Origin: Nocardia suismassiliense
GTDB lineage: Bacteria; Actinomycetota; Actinomycetes; Mycobacteriales; Mycobacteriaceae
Reading direction: 5' to 3'
Length of the DNA: 64,000 nt
Assembly (NCBI RefSeq): GCF_900269665.1
Contig: NZ_LT985361.1
Span: 3,358,802-3,422,801 of the forward strand
Shown piece by piece: positions 51,894-61,004 of the stretch. The first letter of the stretch is position 1, and every line of letters begins with the position of its first letter. The translations under genes and the position numbers were made by a program. The notes beneath the pieces were generated by a model. That model did no database searches. It worked only from the letters and a program-made list of their open reading frames with translations, and had not been told where the DNA came from.

Positions 51894-52552
51894 TTCGGGT
51901 CCTGCTGGTCGACGACCAGCCGCTGATCCGCAGCGGATTCCGCGCACTGCTCGAGCTCGAGGACGACATCGAGGTGGTGGCCGAAGCCGCCGACGGGAGC
52001 CAAGGCCTCGTGCTGGCCCGGGAGCACCTGCCCGACATCGCCCTCATCGACATCCAGATGCCGGTGATGGACGGCATCGAGGCGACCAGGCGCATCGCCG
52101 CGGACCCGGCCCTGGCCGGGGTGCACGTCGTCATCCTCACCAATTACGGCATGGACGAATACGTTTTCGACGCGCTGCGGGCCGGGGCGGCCGGCTTCCT
52201 CGTCAAGGACATCGAGCCGGAAGACTTCCTGCATGCCATCCGCGTCGCCGCGCGCGGTGACGCCCTGCTCGCACCGTCGATCACTCGCCGGCTGATCGAC
52301 CGGTACGTCAGCCAGCCGCTCGACCCGGGTGTCAGCGCGGCACTGAACGAACTCACCAACCGTGAGCGGGAAGCGGTTGCCCTTGTGGCGCAGGGCCTTT
52401 CGAACGACGAGATCGCGGACCGGATGGTGATCAGCCCGCTCACCGCGAAGACCCACATCAATCGAGCGATGACCAAGCTCGATGTCCGGGACCGAGCCCA
52501 ACTCGTCGTTCTCGCTTATGAATCCGGCTTGGTGGTCCGGCGCAACTCCTGA
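51890..52552 (+). CDS. LuxR/NarL-type response regulator
   Basis: This 220-residue regulator has a receiver domain with phosphoacceptor Asp54 (ALIDIQMPVMDG) and the acidic pair LLVDDQP, Lys in VKDI, and a C-terminal GerE/LuxR helix-turn-helix (LTNREREAVALVAQGLSNDE, about 157-176). It is the partner of the upstream kinase (4-base overlap). Its stop lies eight bases before the convergent lcp gene. Targets are unknown. Confidence 0.93.
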   Translation: MIRVLLVDDQPLIRSGFRALLELEDDIEVVAEAADGSQGLVLAREHLPDIALIDIQMPVMDGIEATRRIAADPALAGVHVVILTNYGMDEYVFDALRAGAAGFLVKDIEPEDFLHAIRVAARGDALLAPSITRRLIDRYVSQPLDPGVSAALNELTNREREAVALVAQGLSNDEIADRMVISPLTAKTHINRAMTKLDVRDRAQLVVLAYESGLVVRRNS

Positions 52553-52559
52553 CCGGAGA

Positions 52560-53801
52560 TCAGCGCGGCGGTCGGCTCATGTCCCGATTCATCTGGGGGA
52601 GTTCGATACTGATCGGCATGCGCAGTTCGGCCAGGTAGATCAGCGCGGCCTGGCGGAGGAATTCGTCGAAGAGCCAGTACACATCCGGGGCCAGCGGGAC
52701 GACGGGCAGCAGGCCCTCGCGGACCGCGATGAAGGGGCCCCAGCTCACGCGCAACAGCGGGTCCCAGAGCGGTTCCCTGGGGATGGCCAGGCCGTCGGCG
52801 ATCTTGTCACCGAGCAGGAAGCGGGTGAACGCGCCGAGGACCGGCTTGCTGAGGATGGCGAGGTCGAGGTTCACGCCGAGCCGCAGCAGCCGGTCGGCCA
52901 GCGCGGTGCCCTCGGGCGTCGGCATCAGTATCGGGTCGAGCACCTGTGCGGCTTGGGAATTCGCCTCGGCCCACGAGTTCGGGATGTACTCGTCCCGGAC
53001 GCCGAGCATGTGCGCGCATACCTGCCAGGAGTGCAGGAACGCGGCCGACTCGTGCGCCGGGATGGGCACCCGCCATGCGGTCAGATGTTTCATGACGGTC
53101 GTCGGCAGGCTGTGCCAGGTGACCATGATGTCGTTCTGGCTGATCGGAATGTCCTCCTCGGCGGAGTGCACCCAGTGCGGCGACTGCGGCAGCAGGTGGC
53201 GCACGGCGGCATGCACCAGCCGGGTCTTGACGCACGTGACGACCATTTCGCCATCGGGCGCATAGGCATTCGCCGTGCCGATGTCGTAGCCGAGTTTCGC
53301 GGTCTTGGAGATGCGGTCCTTCAGATCATGACCGCCCTTGGAGTAGTAGACCGCCCGCGCCTCCTTGGGAATGACGGTGCTCATCATGCCGCTGGCCAAG
53401 CCGTACAGCACGCCGAGGTAGAGACCGCGCTTCTTGTTGAACTCGACCGCGGTGCCCAGCTTGCCGTGGTCGGTCCACTGCGGTAGCTGGCGGGCGTACT
53501 CCATGAAATCTCTTAGTTCCGTGGGCAATCCGGCGGGCAAGGGCTGGCCGTTTCTGGTCCACGTGCGCAGCAGCGCGTTCACCGCGGGTACTTCGCCCCG
53601 GTCGAGCAGCCCGGCGACCACGGGATCCGCCTCGGCATCCCACACGGTCAGCGGGTCGGCTCCGGTGCCGCTGCCCGCCACCGAGCCGTCGGGTGACCAG
53701 GTCCACGGTTCCGCTCGGGCGGGCGTCACCATTGCCAAGGCGCCCAACGCGCCCAATGCACCGCTTGCCTTCAGTGCGTTGCGTCTACTGAGTCCATCCA
53801 T
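52560..53801 (-). CDS. lcp: Latex clearing protein, rubber oxygenase
   Basis: This 413-residue protein has a Tat signal (LSRRNALKASGALGALGALA) and then WTWSPDGSVAGSGTG. Several blocks match the actinobacterial Lcp family as recalled: LYLGVLYGLASGMMSTVIP, EARAVYYSKGG, MVVTCVKTRLVHAAVRHLLP, MVTWHSLPTTVM. His230 in WHSLP probably is the haem ligand. Lcp cleaves cis-1,4-polyisoprene with O2 to aldehyde/ketone-ended oligomers and is exported. No TetR-type lcp regulator is adjacent; the upstream spacer is long. The gene is diagnostic for rubber-degrading actinomycetes such as Nocardia and Gordonia. Confidence 0.88.
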   Translation of the reverse strand: MDGLSRRNALKASGALGALGALAMVTPARAEPWTWSPDGSVAGSGTGADPLTVWDAEADPVVAGLLDRGEVPAVNALLRTWTRNGQPLPAGLPTELRDFMEYARQLPQWTDHGKLGTAVEFNKKRGLYLGVLYGLASGMMSTVIPKEARAVYYSKGGHDLKDRISKTAKLGYDIGTANAYAPDGEMVVTCVKTRLVHAAVRHLLPQSPHWVHSAEEDIPISQNDIMVTWHSLPTTVMKHLTAWRVPIPAHESAAFLHSWQVCAHMLGVRDEYIPNSWAEANSQAAQVLDPILMPTPEGTALADRLLRLGVNLDLAILSKPVLGAFTRFLLGDKIADGLAIPREPLWDPLLRVSWGPFIAVREGLLPVVPLAPDVYWLFDEFLRQAALIYLAELRMPISIELPQMNRDMSRPPR

Positions 53802-54207
53802 GTCGCCACTCCTCGCCGAGTCCAGCCGCCACCGAGTCGACGCGGCGCACTCGGGTAGCGCTGGTCCGCGCCTTTCAGTGGAAGAATGGTTATTAACTTA
53901 TCAAGGTTGTGAACGGCTTGTCCCGGCTTTGGAAAACAAGTCGCCGCGCGGGTTGTTGCCTGGGCTGTTGCTCGTCAAAGATGCTATGTGCTGGACACTT
54001 TCAGGCATATTTGATCTTGACGGCGCCGCGTTGTCGAGCGGGCTCGGCGGTAACCGCAGTTGCGATACTTCGGTATGTCGAATCGTGAGTATCGATAACC
54101 ATCAGTCACTTTGTGGTTCTGTTGGTCGATTCCCCAATGGTCCGAGCGGGGTCAACTGGGGACGAAGTGGCATTGTCGCGACGCACCCGTGGCGATAGTG
54201 TGCGGCT
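53802..54207. other. Divergent spacer between lcp and lipoprotein gene
   Basis: About 405 bases contain the lcp promoter (minus strand) and the lipoprotein promoter. A short AT-rich stretch with GTTATTAAC near 53890 is the most operator-like sequence, but nothing is certain. No reading frame of merit was found. Confidence 0.5.
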
Positions 54208-54651
54208 ATGAGCGTCTCTCGGTCCCGCCGTGGTATCGCGCAACCGCTGATCCTGTCCGCCGCCGTGATGTGCGTGCTGTTCCTCGCCTCGGCGGCCTGC
54301 GGCGGTGTCGGTGAAACGCAGCCGGGCACAGACTCTTCCGGGGTGGCCAGCGTCGAGGTGAACCAGACCGGCGGCTTCGCCGGGGTCAACGAGTTCTACA
54401 CCGTCGACGACAAGGTCGAGAGTCCGCGGCGCAGTGAGTTGTTCGACATGGTCGCCGGGCTACCGTTCCGGTCCCTGCAGGAGTTCTACACCGGGCCGAA
54501 CGGCTGCCGCGACGGGTTCTCCTACACCGTGACCGTGACCTACCGCGACGGCACCAGCAAACGCGTCGACGCCGAGGAATGCGGTGAACCGCCGCGCGAG
54601 CTGACCGATGTCATCGCGCTGACCAAGGAGATCGGGTACCGCGGCAACTGA
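54208..54651 (+). CDS. Putative lipoprotein
   Basis: This 147-residue exported protein has a basic start, a hydrophobic segment (PLILSAAVMCVLFLASAAC) and a cysteine at residue 31 in SAACGG that could be the lipid site, although the lipobox is not perfect. The mature part is small and acidic, with a beta-sandwich-like segment (FSYTVTVTYRDGTSKRVDAEE). No function is recognised. It stands alone. Confidence 0.65.
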   Translation: MSVSRSRRGIAQPLILSAAVMCVLFLASAACGGVGETQPGTDSSGVASVEVNQTGGFAGVNEFYTVDDKVESPRRSELFDMVAGLPFRSLQEFYTGPNGCRDGFSYTVTVTYRDGTSKRVDAEECGEPPRELTDVIALTKEIGYRGN

Positions 54652-54804
54652 CCCTCGACGCCCACCGGCTCGCGCTCAGCGCGCTGGTCGCCCTTCACGC
54701 ACGGTTCCGCGTGGTTGAATGATGCCCAACCGTACCCAGTGTGTCCCGATGGACTGCTGAGCGAGGCCAAGGACCGGGTTGTTGCCCCGATTCAGGAGGT
54801 CGTC

Positions 54805-55269
54805 GTGGGTGAAAGATTCGAAGTTCTGCTGCACGGGCCCGTCGAGGCCGTTTTCGACTTGATCACGCAGGCGAGATTCTGGCCGCAGTGGCATCCGTAC
54901 ACGCGCTCGGTCGGCGGTGTGACCGAGCGGCCGTTGCGGTTGGGTGACACCGTCTATGAGCACGGTGTCACCGACGGCGTCGACTTCCATTTGTATTGGG
55001 AGGTGCGCGAGTACGAGCGTCCCTACCGGATGACGCTGTATGACAGCGGGTACGACGCCACCCTGACCTACACCTTTCAGGAGCGTGACGAGCAGACCCT
55101 GTTCAGCCGCGAGCAGTGGATCGACCCCGAGTGGGCCCGTGGCGTCGCCGAGCGACCGGCGTCGTTCAACGATCGCCTCACCGAGGCGTCGGAAGCCGCC
55201 GTCAGCTGGCTGGCCGATCACATCAATGGACTGCTCGCGGCTGAACGGACTAGCATTCCGCCGCGTTGA
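54805..55269 (+). CDS. SRPBCC (START-like) family protein
   Basis: This 154-residue protein has the Bet v 1/START-like pattern VEAVFDLITQARFWPQWHPYTRSVGG and a C-terminal helix (SEAAVSWLADHINGLL). It should bind a hydrophobic ligand or catalyse a cyclisation/hydrolysis-type reaction; the ligand is unknown. GTG at 54805 is chosen because AGGAGG stands five bases upstream; the longer frame to 54715 lacks a ribosome site. Convergent with the MBL-fold gene. Confidence 0.75.
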   Translation: MGERFEVLLHGPVEAVFDLITQARFWPQWHPYTRSVGGVTERPLRLGDTVYEHGVTDGVDFHLYWEVREYERPYRMTLYDSGYDATLTYTFQERDEQTLFSREQWIDPEWARGVAERPASFNDRLTEASEAAVSWLADHINGLLAAERTSIPPR

Positions 55270-55292
55270 GATCGGTTGGCGCAGTGCGAAGC

Positions 55293-56105
55293 TCAGGTCA
55301 GGTGGTCGAATTCTCCACTGACCCAACCGATGTAGCGGTCGGCGGAGCTGCGGACGACGGCACGGGCGTCACCGTCGATGGTGCGGCCGAAATTGTCGTA
55401 GATGCGGTCGAATTCGAACTCCTCGACGGTGTGCGCGATGCGGGCGACGACGTTGGCGGACAACGGGATCCGGTTGGGATAGCTGCGCATGAAGGCGACC
55501 GACGTGCGGTCCGGATTCGCCTGCACGGTGTCCGCGCTGAACAGCACACCCTTGCCCCCGGCGCCCGCCGCCCAGTGCAGGACCGCGCTGCCCGGGAAAT
55601 GCCCGCCCAGCTGGCGCAGGGTGACACCGGGCAGCGGCTCGAGCCGGCCGGACCACGGTCGGATCACCGGATCCGGGCGGGCGATCCACTCCAGGTCGGG
55701 CTCGGCGACGAGCACCGGCACCCCGCCGAGCGCCCGGCTCCACTCCACCTGCACGCCGTAATGGTGCGGGTGACTCGGCACGATCGCGACGACCTCGCCG
55801 AGCTCACGGACCCGCCGCGCGGCATCCTCGTCGACGTAACCGGTCACGTCCCACAGCAGATTGCCCGCCGGCGTCCGCAGCAGATGGGATTCCTGTCCGA
55901 TGCCGAACTCCGGTTCGGTCGTCAAGCCGAACAGGTCCGGCTCCAGCTCACGCAGCGCCACCTTGTGGCCGTCCGCGGCGAGCTCGTCGAGGGTGGTCCA
56001 CTGCTGGCCCTCAGCGGGCACCCACTGTCGCTCGTCGGCGCAGATGCGGCACAGCTGCGCCGCGCCCTCGTGCTCGACCGCGCAGGTCCGACAGATCTTC
56101 CACAT
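55293..56105 (-). CDS. MBL-fold hydrolase with N-terminal zinc ribbon
   Basis: This 270-residue protein begins MWKICRTCAVEHEGAAQLCRICADE, a four-cysteine zinc ribbon, and continues into a metallo-beta-lactamase-like domain with SHPHHYG in place of the usual HxHxDH, GGHFPGS and SADTVQ. The altered metal motif suggests a reduced metal site. Function unknown. ATG 56105 has GAGGTGA upstream; the longer frame adds eight residues. Confidence 0.75.
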   Translation of the reverse strand: MWKICRTCAVEHEGAAQLCRICADERQWVPAEGQQWTTLDELAADGHKVALRELEPDLFGLTTEPEFGIGQESHLLRTPAGNLLWDVTGYVDEDAARRVRELGEVVAIVPSHPHHYGVQVEWSRALGGVPVLVAEPDLEWIARPDPVIRPWSGRLEPLPGVTLRQLGGHFPGSAVLHWAAGAGGKGVLFSADTVQANPDRTSVAFMRSYPNRIPLSANVVARIAHTVEEFEFDRIYDNFGRTIDGDARAVVRSSADRYIGWVSGEFDHLT

Positions 56106-56188
56106 ATTCACCTCGTCTGTTCGGTACACCCATCACTGTTTGTACACGGCGGATCAACCCTGCGCAGTTGAACGGGCCCGAGCGGCGA

Positions 56189-56220
56189 CCGGCCGTCGCC
56201 AGCGGACTGGCGACGGCCGG
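56189..56220 (-). terminator. Perfect 14-bp hairpin after the flavin monooxygenase gene
   Basis: CCGGCCGTCGCCAG and its exact complement enclose CGGA. It lies 134 bases downstream of the FAD monooxygenase stop and upstream of the MBL-fold gene on the same strand. A terminator is the likeliest role. Confidence 0.65.
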
Positions 56221-56353
56221 AACGCGGTGCCGCCCTGCGGGATCCGGTCGTCACCGACCGGCTCATGGCCAGCAGCGGCGACAACCTGATGGCCAACCCT
56301 GCGCAGCCTCGCGCCGGTGCTTCGAGGTGCGAGCGAACTCGGCACCGCACCTG

Positions 56354-57874
56354 TCAGGGCGTGCCGAACCAGCCGACGAGTGCTTCGCGCAATGCGGCCG
56401 CTGCGGTGTCGGCGGATTCGTCGATCGTTGCGGCCCAGGCGATGTGGGCGTCCGGGCGGATCAGCAGGGCATCGGCCGGGCGGTCGTCGGTCTTGGCCGT
56501 GCGGATGTCGATCCGGTCCGCCCACTCTCGGGCGATCTCACGCAGCTCCGCTCGGTCGGCGAGGTCGAGCAGGACCGGTCGTGCGGTGCGCATGAGTTCC
56601 GCGACGCTGGTAACACCCTGGTCGGTGTGCAGGGTCAGGTCGGGCGCGAAGGTGCCCGCGAGGGCGTGCGCGTCACCCGGCACCGGATAGCGGATGTCGT
56701 TGTGGCCGACCAGGTTTCCCATCCGGCGCAAGGCGGGCTCGTCGGCGAGCAGTTCCCGGAGGACCTGCCGGAGCGCCTCGGCGGCCGCATCGTCGCCGCG
56801 GCGCACGGCCACCTGGGCGCGGGTCTGGACCAGTGCCCGCGCGCCGGCGAGGTGGCGCTCGTCGTGGTAGGTGTCCAGCAGTCCGGTCGGTGCCCAGCCG
56901 TGGATGTCGGCGCCCAGCTTCCAGGCCAGGTTGACCGTGTCGAGCATGCCGACGTTGAGCGCCGTGCCGGTGGCGGGGAACAGGTGGGCCGCGTCGCCGG
57001 CCACCATGATCCGTCCGGCGCGGTACTGCTCGGCCTGCCGATCCTTGAAGGTGTAGCGCGACAGTCGAATCGGCTCTCCCATCGGCAGCTCCCCGCCGAG
57101 TACCCGGCGCGCACTGTCGGCGAGTTCGGTCAGGGTCAGCGGCTCGTCGTCGTCGTATTCGGCGGACTCGTCCTCGGTGGTCTGCATGAACAGCACCCCA
57201 TCGGAGACGGCGAACGCGAACACACCGTTGTCGGTGTGGGTGAAACCCGCGTGGATCGTGCCCAGTCCCGGGACCTCGATGTCGCCGTTGTCGAGCACCG
57301 TGACCGAATCGGGCACGGTGACCTGGCCCAGCCGGTTGACCTCCGGATAGGTGGTGCCGGGGAAGGAGATACCCGCCATGTCACGGATTCGGCTGCGTCC
57401 GCCGTCGCAACCGACCAGGTAGCGCGCGGTCACCTGATACGTCCCGTCCGGCCCGCGCACCTGCGCGGTCACCGTGGCGTCGTCCTGACTCACGCCGACC
57501 ACCTCGTGGCCGCGGCGGATCTCGGCGCCTAGTTCGCCCGCGCGATCGTCGAGCAGCCGCTCGATGTCGCGCTGCGGGATCGGCAACGCCCGCATCGGCG
57601 GCTCCGCCATCTGGGTGAAGTCCAAATAGATGTTGCCGAACGGGAATCGGGGAGCCAGGTGCGGATCGCTGCTGGCCGCCTCGAATCGGTCCAGCAGGCC
57701 GCGGTAGCGCAGCAGGTCCAGGATCCGGCCGCCGATACCGCTGGCCTTCGGGGTGTCACGGATGTGCGGCTGCCGTTCCAGCACCAGCGATCGGACTCCG
57801 GCCAGGCGCAGCTCACCGGCCAGCATCAGGCCGCTCGGTCCCGCGCCCACGATGATTACGTCGATGTCCGTCAC
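56354..57874 (-). CDS. FAD-dependent aromatic monooxygenase
   Basis: This 506-residue group A flavoprotein monooxygenase has the dinucleotide motif VIIVGAGPSGLMLAGELR, the DG motif GCDGGRSRIRD and the FAD-binding GDAAHLFPATGTALNVGM, and a C-terminal thioredoxin-like part (about 390-506). It hydroxylates an aromatic or polyketide-type compound with NAD(P)H and O2. It lies 133 bases after the VC0807-like gene on the same strand and may be under the TetR regulator. Substrate unknown; a drug-modifying role is possible but not shown. Confidence 0.88.
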   Translation of the reverse strand: MTDIDVIIVGAGPSGLMLAGELRLAGVRSLVLERQPHIRDTPKASGIGGRILDLLRYRGLLDRFEAASSDPHLAPRFPFGNIYLDFTQMAEPPMRALPIPQRDIERLLDDRAGELGAEIRRGHEVVGVSQDDATVTAQVRGPDGTYQVTARYLVGCDGGRSRIRDMAGISFPGTTYPEVNRLGQVTVPDSVTVLDNGDIEVPGLGTIHAGFTHTDNGVFAFAVSDGVLFMQTTEDESAEYDDDEPLTLTELADSARRVLGGELPMGEPIRLSRYTFKDRQAEQYRAGRIMVAGDAAHLFPATGTALNVGMLDTVNLAWKLGADIHGWAPTGLLDTYHDERHLAGARALVQTRAQVAVRRGDDAAAEALRQVLRELLADEPALRRMGNLVGHNDIRYPVPGDAHALAGTFAPDLTLHTDQGVTSVAELMRTARPVLLDLADRAELREIAREWADRIDIRTAKTDDRPADALLIRPDAHIAWAATIDESADTAAAALREALVGWFGTP

Positions 57875-58007
57875 TCATTACTCCATTTCCGCAGGTTCTA
57901 GCTTCGGCCGAGGAGTATGCCGGACAAACGGGGCCTTGCCGCAAGCCCAGGGGTCCGCTATAAGTTAGGAGTGGAAAGGGGTAAGTTCACTTCTTTTCTC
58001 GAGTGGT

Positions 58008-58673
58008 TCAGGCTTTCAGTCCGTGCCTGGTGACGTAGAAGTTGTGGAAGATCATGACGGCGGCCAGGACGACCAGCCATTGCACGGTGCTCACCAGCGG
58101 AATCGCATCGATCGGCAGGGTGTAGGCCAGTAACACTCGCACCAGTGCGTCCAGCGCGAAGACCGTGCCCCAGACCGCCGTCAGTACCCGCAGGTGGTGA
58201 CGGAACCGGGAGTCGCTGTCCCAGCGTGCATCCCACTCCCGATAGCCCTGCTCGCCGATCTTCGCCGTGACGATCGCGCGGGACGCGGTGCGCATGAAGG
58301 GGCGCTGGGTCGCCAAGGTGCCCAGTATCCACAGGCCCAGCACGCCGAAAACCCAGCTGTCGCGCACCATGAGCGTGCGGGGGTCGCCGGTCACCAAGGT
58401 CATCACCGTGCCGACCACGATCAGCGTGAGGGTGAACAGTGCGATCGTGTCGAGGCGACGCTGCCGTATCGCGCCGTAGGCGAGAAACCCGCCGATGAGT
58501 AATGCGGGCGCGATCAATGCCAGCCACGGGTTCACCCCGGCGGCGCGCAGGGCGTAGTAGCCGCCGAGGGGGAGTGCCAGCTCCACGATCAACTGGCGGA
58601 AGAGGTGGCGGCGCACGGCAGCTCGTTTGTGCTCCGCGGTGTGGTCGGCGGTGAGCGTCTGCGGTGAGTTCAT
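58008..58673 (-). CDS. VC0807-like integral membrane protein
   Basis: This 221-residue protein has about six membrane segments (LALPLGGYYALRAAGVNPWL, LTLIVVGTVMTLVTGDPRTL) and the pattern TGDPRTLMVRDSWVFGVLGL of VC0807-family proteins. It follows the TetR gene by 18 bases and is probably co-transcribed. Its role is unknown; it is not a transporter of a named family. Confidence 0.7.
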   Translation of the reverse strand: MNSPQTLTADHTAEHKRAAVRRHLFRQLIVELALPLGGYYALRAAGVNPWLALIAPALLIGGFLAYGAIRQRRLDTIALFTLTLIVVGTVMTLVTGDPRTLMVRDSWVFGVLGLWILGTLATQRPFMRTASRAIVTAKIGEQGYREWDARWDSDSRFRHHLRVLTAVWGTVFALDALVRVLLAYTLPIDAIPLVSTVQWLVVLAAVMIFHNFYVTRHGLKA

Positions 58674-58691
58674 GTCAGCTCCGGATCACGT

Positions 58692-59315
58692 TTATGCGCG
58701 GGTGGCGCGTTCGAAGAGTTCGGCTAGTTCACGGGCGCAGGCCGCGGCGTCGAAGTCGGGATCGTCGGCCGCGCGGGCGACGGCCGCGTCGCGGGCGGCA
58801 CGAATGGCGAGTGCCATCACCGCGGGGTCGAAGTCGCGAAACGCCCCCGCCCGCTGCGCTTCCCGGATCCATTCCTCCTGGCCGCGGGCGATGTCGGCGA
58901 CGTGTTCCAGTAAGCCGAACGCCTGGTTGTCATCGGGGCGGACGTTGGCGACGATGCTGGCCAAAGCCCGCTGATGATGGGGGTACTCGTCGAGCAAGGC
59001 GAGGTTGGCTGCGAAGTAGGCACGCAGCCTTGCGTGGTATCCGGCCTCGGGTTCGAGCTTGGCAACGACGAATTCCGTGTTCACCCGCACGATTTCGGCG
59101 GTGACCTCACGGATCAGATCGTCCTTGCCTCGGAAGTGGTAAGAGATCATGCCGGTGCTGCTCAACCCCGCCTGCTGCGCGATCTTCGCGAACGAAGTAT
59201 TCGGTAGGCCGTGCTCCGCGATCACCTCGATCGCGGCATTCACGATCTGTGCCCGCCGAGCGGCCTCGGTGAACGTACGCCCGCCTTGCTTGCCCGAGCC
59301 ACTGTTTGCTTGCAT
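58692..59315 (-). CDS. TetR-family transcriptional regulator
   Basis: This 207-residue repressor has an N-terminal helix-turn-helix (TSFAKIAQQAGLSSTGMISY, about 40-59) and a helical ligand domain. ATG 59315 is chosen because it begins a typical TetR N-terminus and lies inside a palindrome; the frame upstream to 59351 contains operator DNA. Three TTGCT/AGCAA-type palindromes at 59305-59381 are candidate sites for its own control. The first gene of a group with the VC0807-like gene and the flavin monooxygenase. Confidence 0.85.
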   Translation of the reverse strand: MQANSGSGKQGGRTFTEAARRAQIVNAAIEVIAEHGLPNTSFAKIAQQAGLSSTGMISYHFRGKDDLIREVTAEIVRVNTEFVVAKLEPEAGYHARLRAYFAANLALLDEYPHHQRALASIVANVRPDDNQAFGLLEHVADIARGQEEWIREAQRAGAFRDFDPAVMALAIRAARDAAVARAADDPDFDAAACARELAELFERATRA

Positions 59316-59322
59316 GAGCAAA
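59305..59322. promoter_or_regulatory. TetR-type palindrome over the start codon
   Basis: TTTGCT-N6-AGCAAA covers the TetR ATG. It has the same GCT-N6-AGC core as the site 30 bases upstream, which suggests binding by the same repressor. Confidence 0.6.
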
Positions 59323-59332
59323 ACGGTAATCG

Positions 59333-59354
59333 CTCTTGCTCGCGTAAGCAAGAG
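59333..59354. promoter_or_regulatory. Perfect 22-bp TetR-type operator
   Basis: CTCTTGCT-N6-AGCAAGAG is a perfect inverted repeat, 18 to 39 bases upstream of the TetR start. It is the strongest of three related sites. Confidence 0.7.
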
Positions 59355-59364
59355 TTGAGTTAGG

Positions 59365-59381
59365 CGAGCAAACTATGCTCG
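59365..59381. promoter_or_regulatory. Third related palindrome
   Basis: CGAGCA-N5-TGCTCG lies further upstream. The spacing is one base shorter and the half-sites are inverted, so it may bind differently. Confidence 0.4.
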
Positions 59382-59443
59382 GTCGGGCATCGACTTCGGT
59401 GCCAGAAACTCAGGTCCGAGGGCGACGCTCTCGGTCGGTCTGG

Positions 59444-59902
59444 TCAGGACACGAAAGTGGCGGAGGTGACGGCGACATCGGCGTAGCTGAGGTACCAGCC
59501 ATTCCAGGTATCGGCGACGTTGATCTGGATTCCGTGGCCGCTGGCCGGACCGTCGGTGATCAACCACAGGCCATTGCCGTAACCGGTTGCCCTGCTGACG
59601 CTTCCGTCGGACCAGGCGAATTCGGCCGCACTGACCGCACCGGGTGCGCTCCACGGAATCGTGGCGGTGAACCGGCCGGAGGCGATACCCGGCAGCAGCG
59701 GGCTGGCGCACTGGTGCAGCATGGCCTCGCGGCGGATGGACTGTCGCGCGCTGCCGCTGCCGGGTATCAATCGGCCGGTCATCACGCTGCCCTGCTGGCA
59801 GGCCGGATAGCTGTCGCTCGACGGCTCCGCCAGACTTTGCGGCGCACTCAGCGCTGGTATCGCGCACAGAACCGCTACCAGCACGCTTCGACGAATAAGC
59901 AC
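59444..59902 (-). CDS. Secreted hypothetical protein
   Basis: This 152-residue exported protein has a signal peptide (IRRSVLVAVLCAIPALSAPQ). The mature domain is beta-rich with Trp/Gly-rich blocks (FTATIPWSAPGAVSAAEFAW, GYGNGLWLITDG, WNGWYLSYADVAVTSATF) and two cysteines that could bond. It resembles small secreted beta-sandwich proteins. GTG at 59902 is chosen because AGGAGG lies upstream; the long frame to 60208 overlaps the divergent gene. Function unknown. Confidence 0.75.
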   Translation of the reverse strand: MLIRRSVLVAVLCAIPALSAPQSLAEPSSDSYPACQQGSVMTGRLIPGSGSARQSIRREAMLHQCASPLLPGIASGRFTATIPWSAPGAVSAAEFAWSDGSVSRATGYGNGLWLITDGPASGHGIQINVADTWNGWYLSYADVAVTSATFVS

Positions 59903-60109
59903 GACGCCACCTCCTGCGACGGGCAGACCGGCGCGGCCAGGCAAGTCGAATACCGATGGCCTCGCCACGCACAGCACTACTGACTCGATCAGCAGCTTAG
60001 CGGCCAGCGTGCTGCGCTCGACCGGTTTCGGCCGCCGGCCTCTCGGCGGGCAGTGGGGGAATCGGTCATATCGGTCGGCTAAGGTGCGACCCTCTGAAGG
60101 AGGGGAAAT

Positions 60110-60991
60110 ATGAAGACTTGGCGCGACCTGGACTCTGCTACGCGGAAGGCATTGCTGCGTGGTGAGCCCGCTACCGATCCCGAGATCGATCGAATTGCGG
60201 TAGCGCATGCGGAGAAGTCATTGAGGCGCTTTCAGCTTCGGCTGGGTTTGATTGCTCTGCCCCTCGGTGTGGTCGGGGGTTGGTTCGCGGGCACTCTTGC
60301 CGTCATGTTCGACCTACCGTTGGTGGTGTTCCTATATGTGGTGCTCGTCGTCATCATCGGCGCTGTCTTCGTCGTGAGTCGCCGCAAGCTCGCACTGATC
60401 CGGATGTTGAACGTCAGCCGCAGCACGGTTCGCGAGCTCGTTACGCCCGGCTCCGCCGAGGAACTGGAGATCCGGGTAACCGTCGCCGGCGTCGTGCGCG
60501 TGATGGGTCCTTACCTGTTCCTCGTGGCTGTCCTGCTCCTCATCGGAGTGATGTGGACGAATCCATTGTTGATCGGAACCGGCGTGGTCGTGTGCGTCCC
60601 GGTGCTCGCATACATCGTCTATCTGCTGACGTGGGCGTTGCCGAAACACCCGGCGACCGTTCTCGATGCGAACGGCGTGCACACACCCAGGATGGGACTC
60701 AGTGTCGACTGGGCATCCTTCAGCGAGATCAGAGTCGTCCCCGTGCGCGCCTCATCGCGTGACACCCGGCAGGTGATCTCCTTCATGCTGCACGACGATC
60801 AGGTCTACCTCCGCCAACTTCCGAGCTGGCAAGCATTCATCGCCAAATTGAACAAGAAGACCTACCTGTCACCTCTGGTCATCACGGAACCCATGGTCGA
60901 TAAGCCGGTCGCCGAGATCGCCGCCACAGCAGCTGCCCTTTCCGGACTTCCCGTTTCCGAAGTCACCCAAGGTGTTCGACAGGTCGGCTGA
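60110..60991 (+). CDS. Membrane protein with C-terminal PH-like domain
   Basis: This 293-residue protein has four membrane helices: about 46-68, 72-90, and a pair at 133-181. The soluble C-terminal region (about 185-285) has a beta-rich core (VHTPRMGLSVDWASFSEIRV) that resembles the PH-like domains of bacterial membrane proteins. GAAGGAGG stands before the ATG. It diverges from the secreted-protein gene. No function is known. Confidence 0.7.
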   Translation: MKTWRDLDSATRKALLRGEPATDPEIDRIAVAHAEKSLRRFQLRLGLIALPLGVVGGWFAGTLAVMFDLPLVVFLYVVLVVIIGAVFVVSRRKLALIRMLNVSRSTVRELVTPGSAEELEIRVTVAGVVRVMGPYLFLVAVLLLIGVMWTNPLLIGTGVVVCVPVLAYIVYLLTWALPKHPATVLDANGVHTPRMGLSVDWASFSEIRVVPVRASSRDTRQVISFMLHDDQVYLRQLPSWQAFIAKLNKKTYLSPLVITEPMVDKPVAEIAATAAALSGLPVSEVTQGVRQVG

Positions 60992-61004
60992 TCGAAATCC
61001 TGAC

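Noticed and set aside
56354..57874. Rifampicin monooxygenase (Rox) assignment
   Set aside because: The fold class fits, but the N-terminal sequence differs from the Nocardia Rox as I remember it, so a generic call is kept.
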